Positions 54,194 to 62,045 of a DNA stretch of 64,000 bases are shown in pieces. Each line of letters begins with the position of its first letter. Within the stretch, counting starts at the first letter, position 1. This DNA is from DASZWJ01 sp963813895 (GTDB lineage: Bacteria; Pseudomonadota; Gammaproteobacteria; JAURND01): positions 620,001 through 684,000 of the forward strand of contig CAWFAS010000003.1 of the NCBI GenBank assembly GCA_963813895.1, read 5' to 3'. Both the position numbers and the translations under genes were made by a program. Below the pieces are notes generated by a model, which made no database searches, was not told the origin of the DNA, and worked only from the letters and a program-made list of their open reading frames with translations.

Positions 54194-55528
54194 TTATGTG
54201 GGTAGATCAGCTAGCCAACGCAGCGCTCTCAATCCAGGCATAAAGCAATATTCACCGCCTCGCGTAATAACAAATCGCGAAATGCCCTGAAGGCGTTTGC
54301 GAACGGGCCGGTGTGGCGTTGTAAAACTATTACTGACTTCATTTGCCCCTACAATAGGATCTTTATCACTGCCCCCACCAAAGAAAACCCCGTCATTGAT
54401 CCATTGAGACTGAACAAACTCAAACTGCCGTCCCAGATGCGACCCTAGAAATGCAAACATCAGGCCTCGGTCAGCACCATCATCCTCCAGAGCTCCTTCA
54501 GGCAGTAGTGGACCATACGCAGTTCCCCGCCGAATCATGCGGTGAAGTCTTACCATGCCCGCAACGGCAGCATCACGTGGATTGGTGCGTCGTATGTGTG
54601 AACCCCCCGGAGTTTTGAATCCTATGGGATCATCTTTTTCGTAAAGGAAACTGTTGTTCTGCTGCGGGTCAGCGCCTAAGTTGGGGTCATCCTGAAAGGG
54701 ACAGAGCGCCAAAGGTGCACCACTGCGCCATCGTCCCATCATTTTAGCAGCTAGCAATTCCTCTTCCCCAAGACTACTTGAATTTGTGTTTAGATACTGA
54801 CGGAAAGCTGCTACGCGTTGATGCAGCTTGCGGAAAACGATATAAGTCCCATTGCGGCCTAGAATTTCTGGAGTGGTTTCTTGTATACCACCCATTTCAT
54901 CAGGATAACCCAACACAAATTCGCCCGCTTTTAACGGAGATTCCAAGGTGTTGGTTCCCGCGATGCCACTTCCTTCGATCGCCGGATGGCTAATACCATC
55001 CCTAAATCCGAAGGGTTCCTTCATATTAGGCAAAGCATAGCAATCTTGGCGCCATATAGCGGTTATTCCTGACAAATCTTTATAAGACTGCCGAGCAGGT
55101 TCAAGTACCGTTTCAAGTGCCTGTGTATCTGGTGACACGGCAACAATGATCACATGAACCTCTGCAGTCCCCAGCGGCTTCTCCCAATTTTCGGGGCTAC
55201 TCTCGCCGGTATCGCCCAAATCTTTGCAACGTGCCGCCATCCCTTGCCGGAATTCCCAGGCAAAACTATCGAGTGAATTCTGCGGCACACCCAGTGCTTT
55301 CAGTCCTTGATAAGAAAGCGCAACACTTACCCAGGTATCCGCTAAAGGACTGGCAGGCGCAGCAGCGGAAGTAACAACCGCGCTTAATCGACGCATTAAT
55401 TCGCGCCCCGCTTTACCATCATCGATACGTAGCACAATATAAGTAGCCGCATAGGGCGTAGGCCGGGGACGCAAAACACCACTTTGAATGTCATCCAATT
55501 CGAGGACCACTTGCATTGTTCCAGTCAT
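54194..55528 (-). CDS. DyP-type heme peroxidase
   Basis: 444 residues from ATG 55528 (AGGAG five bases upstream). Signature GxxDG in EPFGFRDGISHPAIEG (about 165-180), proximal heme His in GSHIRRTNPRDA (about 311), and a distal Arg region (LHRMIRRGTAYG). The ending FGGGSDKDPIVGANEVS is typical. DyPs oxidise dyes, phenols and Mn(II) with H2O2 at low pH and are sometimes encapsulated. No Tat or Sec signal, so cytoplasmic. Third gene of a three-gene minus-strand operon; overlap or close spacing with the gene upstream. Confidence 0.9.
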   Translation of the reverse strand: MTGTMQVVLELDDIQSGVLRPRPTPYAATYIVLRIDDGKAGRELMRRLSAVVTSAAAPASPLADTWVSVALSYQGLKALGVPQNSLDSFAWEFRQGMAARCKDLGDTGESSPENWEKPLGTAEVHVIIVAVSPDTQALETVLEPARQSYKDLSGITAIWRQDCYALPNMKEPFGFRDGISHPAIEGSGIAGTNTLESPLKAGEFVLGYPDEMGGIQETTPEILGRNGTYIVFRKLHQRVAAFRQYLNTNSSSLGEEELLAAKMMGRWRSGAPLALCPFQDDPNLGADPQQNNSFLYEKDDPIGFKTPGGSHIRRTNPRDAAVAGMVRLHRMIRRGTAYGPLLPEGALEDDGADRGLMFAFLGSHLGRQFEFVQSQWINDGVFFGGGSDKDPIVGANEVSNSFTTPHRPVRKRLQGISRFVITRGGEYCFMPGLRALRWLADLPT

Positions 55529-55544
55529 TTGTTCTCCTTGGCCT

Positions 55545-56564
55545 TCACGCGATAGTGGCAAGATTTTTCCAGAAACATTTCACACTTTCATCCACGCCGA
55601 ATAATGTGCTAAAAAGGGTGGAGTCAGCCAATAGAATATCTCCTGCCCGCTCACCGCAGGGAGGCATCCAGAGAAACGTATTGAACTCTTGATTTCCCAT
55701 TTCTGTGAACGGATGCGGTTTGGACAGATCAATCGGCTGTCGCGCAAGCACATGAATTGACTTTGTATCCGCAGTTGTGACTGCATAATGCGGCAAGTGC
55801 ATATGGAAGACAGAGTTAGTCACGCCCTTTAGCCAACCTTTGGTATCCAGATCTCTGGCAATGGATAATGGCATCGGTTTTTGGGTTCCCGGTTCCACTG
55901 CCGGGCGCAAACCATACCGGTTCTCAACAGGCACTCCGAGCCCTTTCATGATGGAACGCAGGTACAGACCAAAACGTTGTTGGCGTGGCACCAAAGCATC
56001 GCCATGATGGTAGTATTCCATATCACGTACCTTTAAATCATCGGTAGCGCCAACGTCGTGGTGAGGTCCTAGAATTAAACAGCTGCCTTCACGCTTGAGA
56101 AAATTCCGCAGAGCTTCGATTTCTTGGGAAGCTGCTTCCTGTTCAGTGACCATATGGTCTAATCCAAAAATCATCAAAGTATCTGTATCTGACAGTACAC
56201 GTTCATCAATGGGAAGCTTGAAGCCAGCTTGATCGATACGTTGAAATACCGGAACCACATGGCCGGTGATCTCACCGATGTACTGTTGGAATGGTGCCCA
56301 AGCCCAGAAAAATAATTCCAACGATCCTGTGATTCCTTGTTGGAATTGAAGCGGATCTGACCATTCCGGCGCCTCATAGTTGGGCCAAGACACCCGCCTA
56401 ACTTCCGTCATCGTGGAAAATCGGTTGTCTAGTTCAGCGGGATTTCTGCCAGCCTCGGCGGGATAACTCCATGACACGTAAACGCTCACTCGTCTTCGGC
56501 CAGGTGTATATTTTCGCAGTATGTGATTCTGATTGTAGGTTCGCGCGGGTCCCTTTTCTGCCAT
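55545..56564 (-). CDS. Uncharacterised protein B of the DyP operon
   Basis: About 339 residues from ATG 56564 with AGGAG seven bases upstream; longer starts (to 56627) lack one. N-terminus NHILRKYTPGRRRVSVYVSW. The middle (VLSDTDTLMIFGLDHMVTEQ, IEALRNFLKREGSCLILGPH) resembles a Rossmann/GATase-like (ThuA/DUF4350-type) fold with a conserved GPHHD. The late part has HMHLPHYAVTTADTKSIHVL and MPPCGERAGDILLADSTLF. Possible metal ligands are the several His (HHD, YYHHGD). It lies between protein A and the peroxidase and likely acts with them. Confidence 0.7.
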   Translation of the reverse strand: MAEKGPARTYNQNHILRKYTPGRRRVSVYVSWSYPAEAGRNPAELDNRFSTMTEVRRVSWPNYEAPEWSDPLQFQQGITGSLELFFWAWAPFQQYIGEITGHVVPVFQRIDQAGFKLPIDERVLSDTDTLMIFGLDHMVTEQEAASQEIEALRNFLKREGSCLILGPHHDVGATDDLKVRDMEYYHHGDALVPRQQRFGLYLRSIMKGLGVPVENRYGLRPAVEPGTQKPMPLSIARDLDTKGWLKGVTNSVFHMHLPHYAVTTADTKSIHVLARQPIDLSKPHPFTEMGNQEFNTFLWMPPCGERAGDILLADSTLFSTLFGVDESVKCFWKNLATIA

Positions 56565-56592
56565 GATCATCTCCTGGAAAATTTGTGTAGTT

Positions 56593-57126
56593 TTACTGCA
56601 TCTGGTCGAGTATATCAGAGAACGCATGCTTGATTTTGAGGGCTTTTTTAATTTCGTCAGCTGTGAAATAGGGATATTCCCCGTATTCTAAAAAACTAGG
56701 ACAATGATGATCTCGGACAAATTTGATGAACGCTTCAGGATTGGTTTTCCAATCCGTTGGAAAATCTTCGAGATTTTCAAAGACGGTGTTGATACCGGTT
56801 TGGGTGAAAAGCGCAATGGCGTCCTCTGTGTATTTATCGAAATCCGTATCGAAGATCCCCTGATACATGAAGCGTGTGTCGTTATCGAACAATACCCAAC
56901 GCAAGTAGTGAAGTTTAAGAGGGGCTAATACGTAGGGATCTCCTTCTAATGCTTGAACCAATTTGTTTCCATAACTTCGGATGATTGCAGCTTTGCCAGG
57001 TTTGACGTTGGCTATGATTGTAAATCCATAACAAGCGGGAGATTTGGGAAATATAGGACCATATTTTCCTTTTTCGAGATGATCGGTTTCCTTGGGTATT
57101 GCAACTGCTTGTGGCTTGATTTCCAT
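56593..57126 (-). CDS. Uncharacterised protein A of the DyP operon
   Basis: About 177 residues from ATG 57126, AAGGA eight bases upstream. Text CYGFTIIANVKPGKAAIIRS and LHYLRWVLFDNDTRFMYQGI suggests a ferredoxin-like/EthD-like alpha-beta barrel; such dimeric barrels also form the DyP fold (DyP itself is built from them). C-terminal part has HHCPSFLEYGEYPYFTADEI. First gene of the operon. Unknown biochemical role; perhaps an accessory or a ligand-binding relative of the peroxidase fold. Confidence 0.68.
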   Translation of the reverse strand: MEIKPQAVAIPKETDHLEKGKYGPIFPKSPACYGFTIIANVKPGKAAIIRSYGNKLVQALEGDPYVLAPLKLHYLRWVLFDNDTRFMYQGIFDTDFDKYTEDAIALFTQTGINTVFENLEDFPTDWKTNPEAFIKFVRDHHCPSFLEYGEYPYFTADEIKKALKIKHAFSDILDQMQ

Positions 57127-57319
57127 ATTTTTTTCCTTTTTGATTCCTTTCAAAACTGCAACAACAATGATCAGGAGTGCATGGTCAAATTATATCATTG
57201 ATACAGTTATAATTTCCACGCTGTTAGCTGCTTGTGGCCATAACACATATGTTGCATGTTAAGACCAGTCATGCTAGCTTGCAATCGGTTATTGACAACT
57301 CATTGGAACTATCTCTCTC

Positions 57320-58153
57320 ATGGACTGGTTAACTGTTTTATTAGCGATGGCAGTAGCTGCTATCAGATTTGGACAAGGCATAGAAAGTGAGGAAAATAAC
57401 ACCGTTTCTTTAAAGCCATGGCTGGTTACAAAAGCTGTATTAGCTGTCACTTTTCTTGTACCCATTGTATTTCTAGTATTAATTTTAATTTTTAAACCCC
57501 CTCTGGAAGCTACCTGCGCTCTTATTATTATGGCATGTTCCCCGGCAGCCAATTTATCGAACAAAGCTATGCGTGCATTAGGTGGAGATATAACACTCAC
57601 AAATCGTATTGAACTCATAGTGTCATTAATTTCTATTGTAACCACTCCGATATTATTAGAAATCATGGAGATTATTTTAGGTTTAAACTTGAATATGAAG
57701 TTCTCTATTATTATTGAACAACTCGCAATTACTCAGTTTATTCCTACTATTTTGGGTGTATTGCTTCGAAAATGGCAGCTAAAAACTATTCATTGTGCAA
57801 AATTTATTATCAAAGGAGCAAGCTGGTTATTAATAATTATTTTTGTGTTGCTTATCATCCAGCAATATCAAGCTTTCTATCAGCCGAGAGTCCAAGGTTA
57901 TGCTGTGGTCATTATCGCAACGATTAGTGCATTTTTGTTAGGCACAATATTTGCTGGCAAAAACCCTAAATATCAAATCTCATTTTCTATCGAAACTGGT
58001 TTACGAAATCCAGGTTTAGCCTATTTAATTGCTTCTGAGAATTTCATAGAAGAGAATGCCAACGTAATGATGATACCTTATACAGTAACTGTTTTAGTGA
58101 CGATCCTTTTATGCACTTTGATTCTGAAATTATATTTCAGACGCAACCTTTAA
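57320..58153 (+). CDS. BASS-family (bile acid:Na+ symporter-like) transporter
   Basis: 277 residues, about nine to ten membrane helices. The pattern IIMACSPAANLSNKAMRALG then GGDITLTNRIELIVSLISIV matches the SPG(G/A)xxSN region of BASS transporters. A second conserved region, SIETGLRNPGLAYLIASENF, is the E-x-G-x-x-N of the crossover motif. These carry organic anions (pantoate, pyruvate, bile acids) with Na+. Divergently oriented from the DyP operon with about 190 bases between. Slightly shorter than usual. Confidence 0.8.
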   Translation: MDWLTVLLAMAVAAIRFGQGIESEENNTVSLKPWLVTKAVLAVTFLVPIVFLVLILIFKPPLEATCALIIMACSPAANLSNKAMRALGGDITLTNRIELIVSLISIVTTPILLEIMEIILGLNLNMKFSIIIEQLAITQFIPTILGVLLRKWQLKTIHCAKFIIKGASWLLIIIFVLLIIQQYQAFYQPRVQGYAVVIIATISAFLLGTIFAGKNPKYQISFSIETGLRNPGLAYLIASENFIEENANVMMIPYTVTVLVTILLCTLILKLYFRRNL

Positions 58154-58508
58154 GCTGAATAGAGTCAATTATTTTTTTCCAAATTGCTGGGGGAATACTT
58201 GTTGCTTCTGCAATAGCATTCTGAGCGATCAGATCAATGGTGCCTGGATTTTTGCTGTTCATTGCTATGATTGCAGTAATAGTGTCTTTATTCTTCAGCA
58301 TAAATACAGGGTGGCGAGGAACTTTGTTAGGGTTATTAGCTTTTGTCTGTATCACAATTAGACAGAGAGCAATTAAAAATATTCCACCAATAATTCTAGA
58401 GACGATTTTAAGTTTCTCTGATCTCTCACGAATAAAGAGGAAATCTGCATGGAAAAAATTTCTGACGCCTTACGACAAATTGTCCGAATATAAAAGAGAG
58501 AACTAAAA
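58154..58508. other. Ambiguous stretch after the transporter gene
   Basis: Overlapping frames exist on both strands: 58237-58506 (+) has one or two hydrophobic segments (FLLFIAMIAVIVSLFFSINT) but no ribosome-binding site; 58137-58355 (-) reads IDLIAQNAIAEATSIPPAIW. Neither is recognised; at most one is real. Confidence 0.3.
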
Positions 58509-58629
58509 ATGCAAATTGAATTTTTATTTTATGAGCACATGACTGCTCTTGATGCGATTGGGGAGAAGGATTCTATCCCAAGCAATTTGCCATACGAAAA
58601 CCTCTATCATGCGTGCAGTATTTTTTGAG
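58509..58629 (+). pseudogene. DJ-1/PfpI family gene start, truncated
   Basis: MQIEFLFYEHMTALDAIG matches the first strand and helix of DJ-1/PfpI-type proteins, where it is normally followed by P-x-E-V-L. Here the sequence changes right after DAIG and stops at 58627. A C-terminal piece of the same family is at 14003-14211, 44 kb away. The following 180 bases hold no gene. Confidence 0.65.
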
Positions 58630-58817
58630 ACTGTACTCAAACTCCTTTCGCGGGAGAGGGGTTTACAGTGCCAATCCTTACTCTTAGCCTAATGCCTATG
58701 CTCACACTACCCCATATATATCCGATATTTAACCTATCATTATTGCAAACAAAATCATAAATATGACAGAATACTGCCTTTGAAATGATAATTGATTTCT
58801 ATGCTGTCAGCTAAGCG

Positions 58818-59372
58818 GTGAGTAAACAAATGCAAAGATTTTTTAAAGAAATGATAAGTGGGGTAAGCGAGATTGAAAATAGCCTTTTTCCAAAGCATTC
58901 TAATATCAGAAAGGTAAAATTGAGTAAATCAAAAGTATTGAGATCTGAGGCTGAGACCGATGAGTCACCTGAGATGTTTGTTTTTTTTGGTCCAAAGGAG
59001 GCAAGTTATTATATTGAGCTGAGAGATCATACTATTTTTCATTTTTATAAAAAATGCGAACGTGAGTCAAAAAAAATTAATGTAAAAGAAGTTGAGGAAA
59101 AAAAAAGCGGGAGCATAAAAAGTGAAGCAGATCCAAACTATTGTCTTTCGGAGGAGGTATTAAGAAAAATTAAAAACTATCACACAGTTGAAAAATTAGC
59201 GATACCTTCTTGCCTTAAAATTGATCAAGAACAAATGAATGCATTATACGAACATTACTATTTATCAGTTATGAAGCTTATCAAAGAAAGCAAAGGGAAA
59301 CCAGTAATCATTGTGTCAGGACAAGAACATGATGATGATGCATCTTTTTTACAAGATTTAATGATCTATTAA
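58818..59372 (+). CDS. Unknown protein, upstream part (184 aa) of a split gene
   Basis: GTG 58818 is the apparent start. Lys/Glu-rich protein with YYIELRDHTIFHFYKKCERE and KLIKESKGKPVIIVSGQEHD near the end. The next open frame starts at the following codon in the same frame, so the TAA at 59370 probably interrupts one gene of about 410 codons. The strand-loop pattern VIIVSGQEHDDD and, in the second part, IAFVLCGSKHIPML recalls TraB/ChaN-like folds, weakly. Confidence 0.5.
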   Translation: MSKQMQRFFKEMISGVSEIENSLFPKHSNIRKVKLSKSKVLRSEAETDESPEMFVFFGPKEASYYIELRDHTIFHFYKKCERESKKINVKEVEEKKSGSIKSEADPNYCLSEEVLRKIKNYHTVEKLAIPSCLKIDQEQMNALYEHYYLSVMKLIKESKGKPVIIVSGQEHDDDASFLQDLMIY

Positions 59373-60041
59373 ATGTTTAAATTCGAACACTTATTTATTG
59401 AAATCGATCATGAACTTCTAGAGCATTACACTGGTCAGACGTCTGCTGTAACTCATAATAAAGGGTTACTTTATAATAATGTTGATTCTTTCTGTTATTT
59501 GTCAAATCTAGCCATTGCGCAAGGTATACCAGTAACACCTGTAGACGATAGAGCAGCCCGTATTTATTTTATGAAAAATTTGGATAGAATTAATATAGAT
59601 CTGCTCACTGGTATAAGAGATATTTTCATGTCAAAGAAAATTAAGGAAGAATTTCCAGATACCAGTACAGGGATTGCCTTTGTTTTGTGTGGCTCAAAGC
59701 ACATACCGATGCTGACACACTTCCTGAAGGAACAAGGTAACTACCTTATCATATCTTTAGACATAGATGACAATAGATTGAAATTAAAAATTAGGTCCAT
59801 AGATGATGTGTCGTCTCCTGATAAAGTTTTACGTAAAGCCCCCATATTCCAAGATAATCGAGAGTTGCATGCCTATATCTTAAACGCCAAAATGGCATTC
59901 GCGGTAAAATATGGACTCACAGAAAGCTCTCAGCCTAAAGATAATAAAAATAAAGAGAGCGATGAAGTTGAAAAAATTAATTCCGAGGATATTAGACAAG
60001 AAGTTGAAAAACCTGGTACCTGCATACAGGGTCCTGGTTAG
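59373..60041 (+). CDS. Unknown protein, downstream part (222 aa) of a split gene
   Basis: Starts with the ATG right after the TAA of the preceding frame, in phase with it and without a ribosome-binding site. Contains FEHLFIEIDHELLEHYTGQT, then GIPVTPVDDRAARIYFMKNL and STGIAFVLCGSKHIPMLTHF, and an acidic Lys/Glu-rich C-terminus. Readthrough or sequencing check needed to know whether one or two products exist. Not recognised beyond a faint TraB-like resemblance. Confidence 0.5.
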   Translation: MFKFEHLFIEIDHELLEHYTGQTSAVTHNKGLLYNNVDSFCYLSNLAIAQGIPVTPVDDRAARIYFMKNLDRINIDLLTGIRDIFMSKKIKEEFPDTSTGIAFVLCGSKHIPMLTHFLKEQGNYLIISLDIDDNRLKLKIRSIDDVSSPDKVLRKAPIFQDNRELHAYILNAKMAFAVKYGLTESSQPKDNKNKESDEVEKINSEDIRQEVEKPGTCIQGPG

Positions 60042-60043
60042 GG

Positions 60044-60078
60044 TATTAGGCAGATTCGTCCGTAAATGCAACACAAGG
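60044..60078 (+). repeat. 35-bp dispersed repeat, copy 2
   Basis: Matches 15425-15459 with two differences, same strand. It lies just 2 bases after the stop of the split gene. Confidence 0.75.
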
Positions 60079-60312
60079 TTACTTGATCAGTTTTCTATCA
60101 AGCACGTACTCGCCATAGAGCAATACATTATCCCATCCGATAGGGCTAATATATGGCAGCATGGTTAAACAAGCATATTTTTTGAAGCGGATCTCTATCT
60201 AAATCTAATTTTCTAGTTTCAATCTTCAAATTCAATTCGGCAGCTCGCTGAGTTCGTTTCGGATTGCACCTTTTAACGCGCTCAAAAGCATCTAAAAATA
60301 AATCATCAATTA

Positions 60313-60474
60313 TGCCGATTATTAAACCTGTGGATTTGGAAACCGTTAGAGCTATAGCAAAATTACCCAAGCCTTTGAATGCGGAAATAAATCAATATGC
60401 TTAATGGGCACGGATACTGAATAAAGAATTTTTTCTTATTGAAGCAGCCAGATTTATTTTAAAAATGGATAAAA
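60313..60474 (+). pseudogene. Remnant of a short unknown protein family (copy 2)
   Basis: ATG 60313: MPIIKPVDLETVRAIAKLPK, then PLNAEINQYA, an in-frame TAA, and WARILNKEFFLIEAARFILK. It matches the minus-strand copy near 24870-25030. It is more complete at its N-terminus. The size and helical content would fit a small DNA-binding antitoxin-like protein. A minus-strand frame (60146-60370) overlaps and may be another gene end. Confidence 0.45.
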
Positions 60475-60529
60475 GTTGAAAAGCACATAAAAATTCTTAG
60501 AAAAACTTCCCTGTAGGAATTTAAAGTAT

Positions 60530-60787
60530 TTAGGCCATTTTTAGAAAATCTGAATAATTTAGAATTTTCTCAGGTTTTTCGTATCCTATCTTGTCATGCA
60601 ACAATCCATAAAACATATCGGTTCCTGGTAAGGAGTGTGCTTCCATCAATAACCACTCGTTGACCGGTTGGATGCCTTCACTGCCTTGCCGGAAAAAAGC
60701 GAGCTTGCTGTGATTTTTTAGAGATTTTAAGATGCCTTTTTGTAACGTTTCTTCTTCATCTTCAGCGAGTTCAAAATAGCTCTCCAT
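60530..60787 (-). CDS. Hypothetical protein or 3' gene fragment (85 aa)
   Basis: Reads MESYFELAEDEEETLQKGIL, HSKLAFFRQGSEGIQPVNEW and LHDKIGYEKPEKIL. No family recognised. Its beginning coincides with the junction to the LuxR-type fragment at about 60790, so it may have lost its start. Confidence 0.45.
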   Translation of the reverse strand: MESYFELAEDEEETLQKGILKSLKNHSKLAFFRQGSEGIQPVNEWLLMEAHSLPGTDMFYGLLHDKIGYEKPEKILNYSDFLKMA

Positions 60788-60791
60788 GTCC

Positions 60792-61127
60792 ACAGGAGCC
60801 AGCCAAGAGGAAATGCTGCAAGCAATTCAGACTGTCTATGTGGGCAATCGATACATTGACTCATCGATGGTCGAGGTCATTGCTTCGTTCCATATTGCTG
60901 CTCAGAATAAGCCATCACCGTTACTGCAGTTGAACGAGCGTGAGCTGCAGATTCTCCTGATGGTTGTCAGCGGTATGGAAAGAGGCGAGATTGCAAAGAA
61001 TTTGTTTCTCAGTGAAAAAACGATTAATGGTTATATGATTAATGTATTAAAAAAATTGGGGGTGAAGACCAATGCAGAGGCTGTTCGCATGGCGATAGAA
61101 AGTGGTTTGATTGATGCGGGTACTTAG
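60792..61127 (+). pseudogene. LuxR-type response regulator (LetA/GacA-like), receiver lost
   Basis: Opens at GASQEEMLQAIQTVYVGNRY, the linker of GacA/UvrY/LetA regulators, and continues with a complete LuxR HTH (LNERELQILLMVVSGMERGE, IAKNLFLSEKTINGYMINVL, KKLGVKTNAEAVRMAIESGL). The phosphorylated receiver domain is missing. The TAG stop is made by the border of inverted-repeat element 4. In Legionella, LetA controls transmission traits; an isolated HTH fragment is probably inactive but could bind DNA if expressed. Confidence 0.8.
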
Positions 61128-61415
61128 GCTCTGTAAAACAATAACTTATCTTTTTAGCATCCCATCTAAGACTCATCTTCGCAGGCGGGAGGGTGTAGAA
61201 AAACACTTACATAGAACAACCGACGTAGTCGTCCCGGCATGGAAGCCGGGATCCAGATCACAGGATGTGAAAGTTTCGCTCTCCTGCGCCCTGGATCCCG
61301 GCTTCCTGCCGGGACGACGTTCCGTCGACTATGCGCGCATTTTTCTACACCCTCCCGCCTGCAAATCTGAGCCTCAGCTGGGCGCTAAAAAGATAAGTTA
61401 TTGTTTTACAGAGCC
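61127..61415. mobile_element. Inverted-repeat element copy 4, long nested form, inverted
   Basis: 289 bp flanked by TTA on both sides, in opposite orientation to copies 1-3. The 109-bp insert is at 61220-61328, in the same relative orientation inside the element as in copies 2 and 3. Confidence 0.92.
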
Positions 61416-61601
61416 TTAGATATCCACCAGACTTTTTAAATTATTATTTTTGCCAGGTTGTGTTTAGTTAAAACTCCATTCATTGATATCTTGCAGATGA
61501 GAGGTTGATAAATGTAACAAAAGACTAAGGGCTCCCTATTTTGTTCGTAATCAGAATGCCCCCAAAGTGGGAAAGACCCAAACTTTAAATTCTGCAAATT
61601 A

Positions 61602-61671
61602 TAGCACCATCCTAGCACCAAGAAGGAAGCACGCTTCACAAACCCCCTCTAAACCATTGATTTAACTGGTG
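61602..61671 (-). repeat. att-flanking sequence with GGTGCTA repeats, right side
   Basis: On the minus strand: CACCA, GTTAAATCAATGG, then after 34 bases GGTGCTAGGATGGTGCTA. Mirrors 7007-7076 on the plus strand. Confidence 0.7.
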
Positions 61672-61712
61672 AGCCGTGTTGGGATCGAACCAACGACCTA
61701 TTGATTAAGAGA
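61667..61712 (-). other. 3' half of tRNA-Lys(CUU): attachment-site scar
   Basis: Minus strand CTCTTAATCAATAGGTCGTT, T-arm GGTTCGATCCC, ACACGGCTCA and CCA. Anticodon loop CTCTTAA. Upstream bases do not make the rest of the tRNA, so only the 3' half exists. It faces the tRNA-Thr scar at 6964. Confidence 0.75.
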
Positions 61713-62045
61713 CGGGAACTTATTGCTTAACCATTTGATTATTAACAAATTTTTAGGCGGTTAGCTCACAGCAATTCGCAGTACTGTGCATAACGATGCA
61801 TAACCAGGTCGCGCAAAAGTCGCGCACCTATTTTAGGACATTATAAGTGATTAATCAGGATTATGACACTCCACATTCGCACTGCCAAATTCTAAAGGAA
61901 GTGCAATCCTATTTTGACACTTACTTGACGGATACCCCTATAAAGACTATCACCTTCAAGCCAAATAATAATGCACCTGTCAGCCCTTAAATGAATATTT
62001 TACTAATTGCTTAACTTCCGGAGAAAAGCAAAATAATTGAGGTTA
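61713..62045. other. Intergenic stretch between tRNA scar and helicase fragment
   Basis: No gene seen. A direct repeat GTCGCGCA-AAAGTCGCGCA lies near 61808-61826. Otherwise AT-rich. Confidence 0.35.

Noticed and set aside
61149..61419. Apparent protein encoded by the inverted-repeat element (RLCKTITYLF... to ...YCFTEP)
   Set aside because: Same frame occurs in every long copy and arises from the repeat itself; an independent gene is unlikely, although fusions are possible.
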